A stretch of DNA of 45,494 bases from the IMG/VR virus record IMGVR_UViG_3300027601_000010, positions 1-45,494 of that record; one strand, 5' to 3'. This document shows positions 43,231 to 45,494 of this stretch, piece by piece. The position numbers and the translations under genes are program-made. Origin of the DNA: a virus. The number at the start of each line of letters is the position of its first letter. Within the stretch, counting starts at the first letter, position 1. Under the pieces are notes generated by a model. The model worked only from the letters and a program-made list of their open reading frames with translations. It ran no database searches and had not been told where the DNA came from.

Positions 43231-44805
43231 ATGCAAATTTTTGGATTTGAGATAAAGCGTAAGCAGACAGACAAAGAGATCGGAGCAGTTGTAACTCCGA
43301 TCTCTGATGATGGATCAACAGTTGTATCCACGAATGCCACTTCCTATTATGGAATGGTTATGGATATGGATACCATCGTTAAAAATGAGAACGATCTTAT
43401 TCGTCGTTATAGAGATACTTCTTTATATGCTGACTGTGATGCTGCTATTGAAGATATTGTAAACGAAGCGATTATCGCTGAACCTGATGATCAAGCTGTT
43501 AAAATTAACTTAGACAAAGTTAAATTGTCTGACGGAATTAAAGGTAAGATTAGAACAGAGTTTGATGAAGTCCTTCGTTTATTAAATTTTGATGACAAGG
43601 GTCATGACATTTTCCGTCAGTGGTATATTGATGGAAGAATTTATTACAATATTTTAATTGATATGAACCAACCTAAGTTGGGCATTCAAGAATTGCGTTT
43701 TGTGGATCCTCGTAAGATTCGCAAGATTAAAAAGGTTGAAAAGAAAAGAACACCACAAGGTGTTGATGTTGTAGTTAAGAGCGAAGAATTTTATCTGTAT
43801 AATGATAAAGGTATTCAAGAGAATACTACGCAAGGAATTAAGCTCTCGTTAGATTCAATTATCTACACCCCTTCGGGAATGGTGGATCAGAATACTGGCA
43901 TGATGATGTCTTATTTGCATAAAGCGATTAAGCCAACCAACCAGTTAAAGATGATTGAAGATGCAGTAGTTATCTACCGCATTTCACGTGCACCTGAGCG
44001 TAGAGTATTTTATGTTGACGTTGGTAATCTGCCGAAATTAAAAGCAGAACAATACGTCAATGATATTATGAACAAGTTTAGAAATAAAATTGTTTATGAT
44101 GCGACAACTGGAGAGACTCGTGACGATCGTCGTCATTTGAGTATGATGGAAGATTTCTGGATGCCACGTCGTGAAGGTGGTAAAGGAACTGAAATTACAA
44201 CTCTTCCAGGTGGGCAGAATTTGGGAGATATTGCTGATATTCAATATTTCCAAACTAAATTATATCAGGCATTGAATGTGCCATTATCAAGATTACAACC
44301 AGCTACTGGTTTCTCTCTTGGTAGAAGTACTGAGATTTCTCGTGATGAGATTAAGTTTAATAAATTTATTGCTCGTCTACGTAAAAAGTTTTCTGGATTG
44401 TTTAGTGGTGCATTGCGTGTTCAATTAATTGCCAAAGGTATTATTCGTGATGAAGAATGGACTGCAATTGAACAAGCAATACAATATGATTATCAAGCAG
44501 ATAATCATTTCACTGAATTAAAAGATAATGAGTTGTTAATGCAGAGAGTTACAGCACTGCAGCAAGTTGAGCCATATATTGGTCGTTTTTATTCTAGCGC
44601 ATGGATTCGTAAGAATCTGTTGATGCAAACTGATGAAGAAATTGAAATTATGGATAAAGAAATGGCTGAAGATAAAGTTCAACAAATGCAGTTAGCTGAT
44701 GAACAAGGAAGATTATCTGCAGTCACTCAGGTAGCCCAGCAACAACATTTAGCAGATAATGGTTTTGGCGGAAACGAAGAATCGCCTAATCAAGATAAAA
44801 AATAA
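43231..44805 (+). CDS. 20: Portal vertex protein gp20
   Basis: 524 residues, the same length as T4 gp20. The portal ring occupies one head vertex, nucleates head assembly and is the DNA channel for the terminase. Conserved segments include RYRDTSLYADCDAAIEDIVN, FRQWYIDGRIYYNILID, ELRFVDPRKIRKIKKVEKKR, the VIYRISRAPERRVFYVDVGN block, DFWMPRREGGKGTEITTLPG and FSLGRSTEISRDEIKFNKFI. The C-terminus is acidic and Gln-rich. No strong ribosome-binding site is visible (AGGGTTTTTTAAATT before the ATG), in keeping with the low copy number of portal. Confidence 0.95.
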   Translation: MQIFGFEIKRKQTDKEIGAVVTPISDDGSTVVSTNATSYYGMVMDMDTIVKNENDLIRRYRDTSLYADCDAAIEDIVNEAIIAEPDDQAVKINLDKVKLSDGIKGKIRTEFDEVLRLLNFDDKGHDIFRQWYIDGRIYYNILIDMNQPKLGIQELRFVDPRKIRKIKKVEKKRTPQGVDVVVKSEEFYLYNDKGIQENTTQGIKLSLDSIIYTPSGMVDQNTGMMMSYLHKAIKPTNQLKMIEDAVVIYRISRAPERRVFYVDVGNLPKLKAEQYVNDIMNKFRNKIVYDATTGETRDDRRHLSMMEDFWMPRREGGKGTEITTLPGGQNLGDIADIQYFQTKLYQALNVPLSRLQPATGFSLGRSTEISRDEIKFNKFIARLRKKFSGLFSGALRVQLIAKGIIRDEEWTAIEQAIQYDYQADNHFTELKDNELLMQRVTALQQVEPYIGRFYSSAWIRKNLLMQTDEEIEIMDKEMAEDKVQQMQLADEQGRLSAVTQVAQQQHLADNGFGGNEESPNQDKK

Positions 44806-44817
44806 AGGAGATACACC

Positions 44818-45246
44818 ATGAGTAATTCAGTTAGAGATTTGGTTTCGGCAATCGCCACAGGAAACGCAGTGCAAACAGAACAAGCATTTAATGCTACTAT
44901 GGCAGAAAAGATTTCCGCTAAGTTAGATAATATGCGTATGGATGTTGCTCAATCTTTGTTTAATCAAACAGAAGAAGAAGAACTTGTTTACGAAGAAGTT
45001 CAATTAACTCAAGAAGAGTATGATGCTCTTACAGAAGAAGAAAAACAAGCATTCGTGTTAGACGAAGGTCTTGGTAAATTTGTTGGTAAAGTAGTTAAAG
45101 GTACTGCTAAACTTGCTGGTAAAGCAGTTGGAGCAGCTATCGGTGGCGTAGCTAGAACAGCAGGTGCCATTCGTCAAGTTGTACCAGCAGTTAAAGATGC
45201 TTATGCGAAGGGTCGTATTGCAACTCACAAGGCTATCGCAGGATAA
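44818..45246 (+). CDS. Prohead core (scaffold) protein, gp67-like
   Basis: 142 residues, directly after portal where T4 has genes 67 and 68. A helical start (SNSVRDLVSAIATGNAVQTE) is followed by a strongly acidic stretch (LTQEEYDALTEEEKQAFVLD, residues about 61-81) and then a basic Gly/Ala/Lys helix (GKVVKGTAKLAGKAVGAAIG). This combination fits small prohead core proteins that are later cut by the gp21 protease. T4 gp67 is only 80 residues, so equivalence is by position and character. An AAAGGAGATACACC ribosome-binding site precedes it. Confidence 0.75.
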   Translation: MSNSVRDLVSAIATGNAVQTEQAFNATMAEKISAKLDNMRMDVAQSLFNQTEEEELVYEEVQLTQEEYDALTEEEKQAFVLDEGLGKFVGKVVKGTAKLAGKAVGAAIGGVARTAGAIRQVVPAVKDAYAKGRIATHKAIAG

Positions 45247-45251
45247 TATTA

Positions 45252-45494
45252 ATGTATTATACTGACTTTACAAATAAGATCAAACCTTCTGGTGTAGTAG
45301 AAAGTATCAGATCTTATCAACATCTAATTGAAAAATTAGATACAGGTAAAGTTTTAATTGATAATGTTGAAACTAAATTTAATACAGTTGAAGAAGCCAG
45401 ACAATACATTAAACAAAATTATATTTCTCAAAAGTTAGAAGAACAAGTTTCAAAACAAGCATATAAAGAAATATCTGAACATACTGTCGCAAAC
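45252..45494 (+). CDS. Start of a further head gene (partial, runs off the window)
   Basis: An open frame of 81 codons from the ATG at 45252 to the window end, five bases after the core-protein stop. It reads MYYTDFTNKIKPSGVVESIR and continues as a charged, mainly helical protein (VETKFNTVEEARQYIKQN, then SQKLEEQVSKQAYKEI). The position matches T4 gene 68 (prohead core), which precedes gene 21, but no diagnostic motif is visible in the part present. Confidence 0.7.
   Translation, partial: MYYTDFTNKIKPSGVVESIRSYQHLIEKLDTGKVLIDNVETKFNTVEEARQYIKQNYISQKLEEQVSKQAYKEISEHTVAN

Noticed and set aside
1-45494. tRNA genes, CRISPR arrays, integrase or insertion sequences
   Set aside because: No cloverleaf-like stretch in the short gaps, no regular direct repeats with spacers, and no transposase or integrase motif was found by reading the sequence.

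Overview
This window is the structural (late) module of a T4-like contractile-tailed phage (Caudoviricetes, myovirus morphology). Gene order and protein families match the T4-like phages of marine bacteria (cyanophages, pelagiphages and relatives) better than the coliphages. The DNA is AT-rich and almost all genes lie on the + strand with overlapping or nearly touching ends. The host cannot be named from this window. A low-GC marine proteobacterium is plausible, because a phage-borne TRAP-type (DctP) binding protein gene is present and no photosynthesis genes are seen; this is inference.

Layout. (1) 1-10643, baseplate: a cell-puncturing hub (gp5-like) carrying two predicted peptidoglycan hydrolase domains, an unknown protein, a PAAR spike tip, wedge proteins gp25 and gp6, a wedge-type protein in the gp7 position, a small virion protein and an enlarged gp8. 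(2) 10676-18249: a 2049-residue DUF4815-type structural protein, a small coiled-coil protein and a tail fibre ending in an S74 autochaperone. (3) 18251-24266, accessory island: an extraordinary Cys/Asn-alternating protein, an unknown 369-residue protein, a radical SAM/SPASM maturase, an unknown small protein, a DctP-like solute-binding protein without a signal peptide, an asparagine-synthetase-like PP-loop ATPase, and, convergent on the - strand, a possible degenerate 2-oxoglutarate oxygenase. (4) 24383-36345: two small virion proteins, four fibre-like proteins and one large multi-domain structural protein. (5) 36347-45494, neck, packaging, tail and head: gp13, gp14, gp15, gp17 (large terminase), gp18 (sheath), gp19 (tube), gp20 (portal), a gp67-like core protein and the start of a further gene.

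The main novelty is region 3. A 122-residue protein with 17 cysteines, nine of them at every second position up to the very last residue, lies about 1.2 kb upstream of a complete radical SAM enzyme with a textbook SPASM cysteine pattern. This looks like a phage-encoded RiPP-type (ribosomally made, post-translationally modified peptide) maturation cassette embedded among virion genes. It raises the possibility of a covalently cross-linked or metal-binding virion component. The neighbouring AsnB-like ATPase and DctP-like protein may belong to the same system or be independent accessory genes.

Regulation: NATAAATA boxes like the T4 late promoter stand before several gene blocks, including an exact TATAAATA for the only - strand gene, with a second variant form (N)CTAAATA. 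A strong terminator-like hairpin lies after the DctP-like gene, another lies between fibre genes, and a third is readable on the - strand inside the coding sequence of the PP-loop gene. No tRNA, CRISPR array, insertion sequence or integrase was seen, and no gap between genes exceeds about 120 bases.
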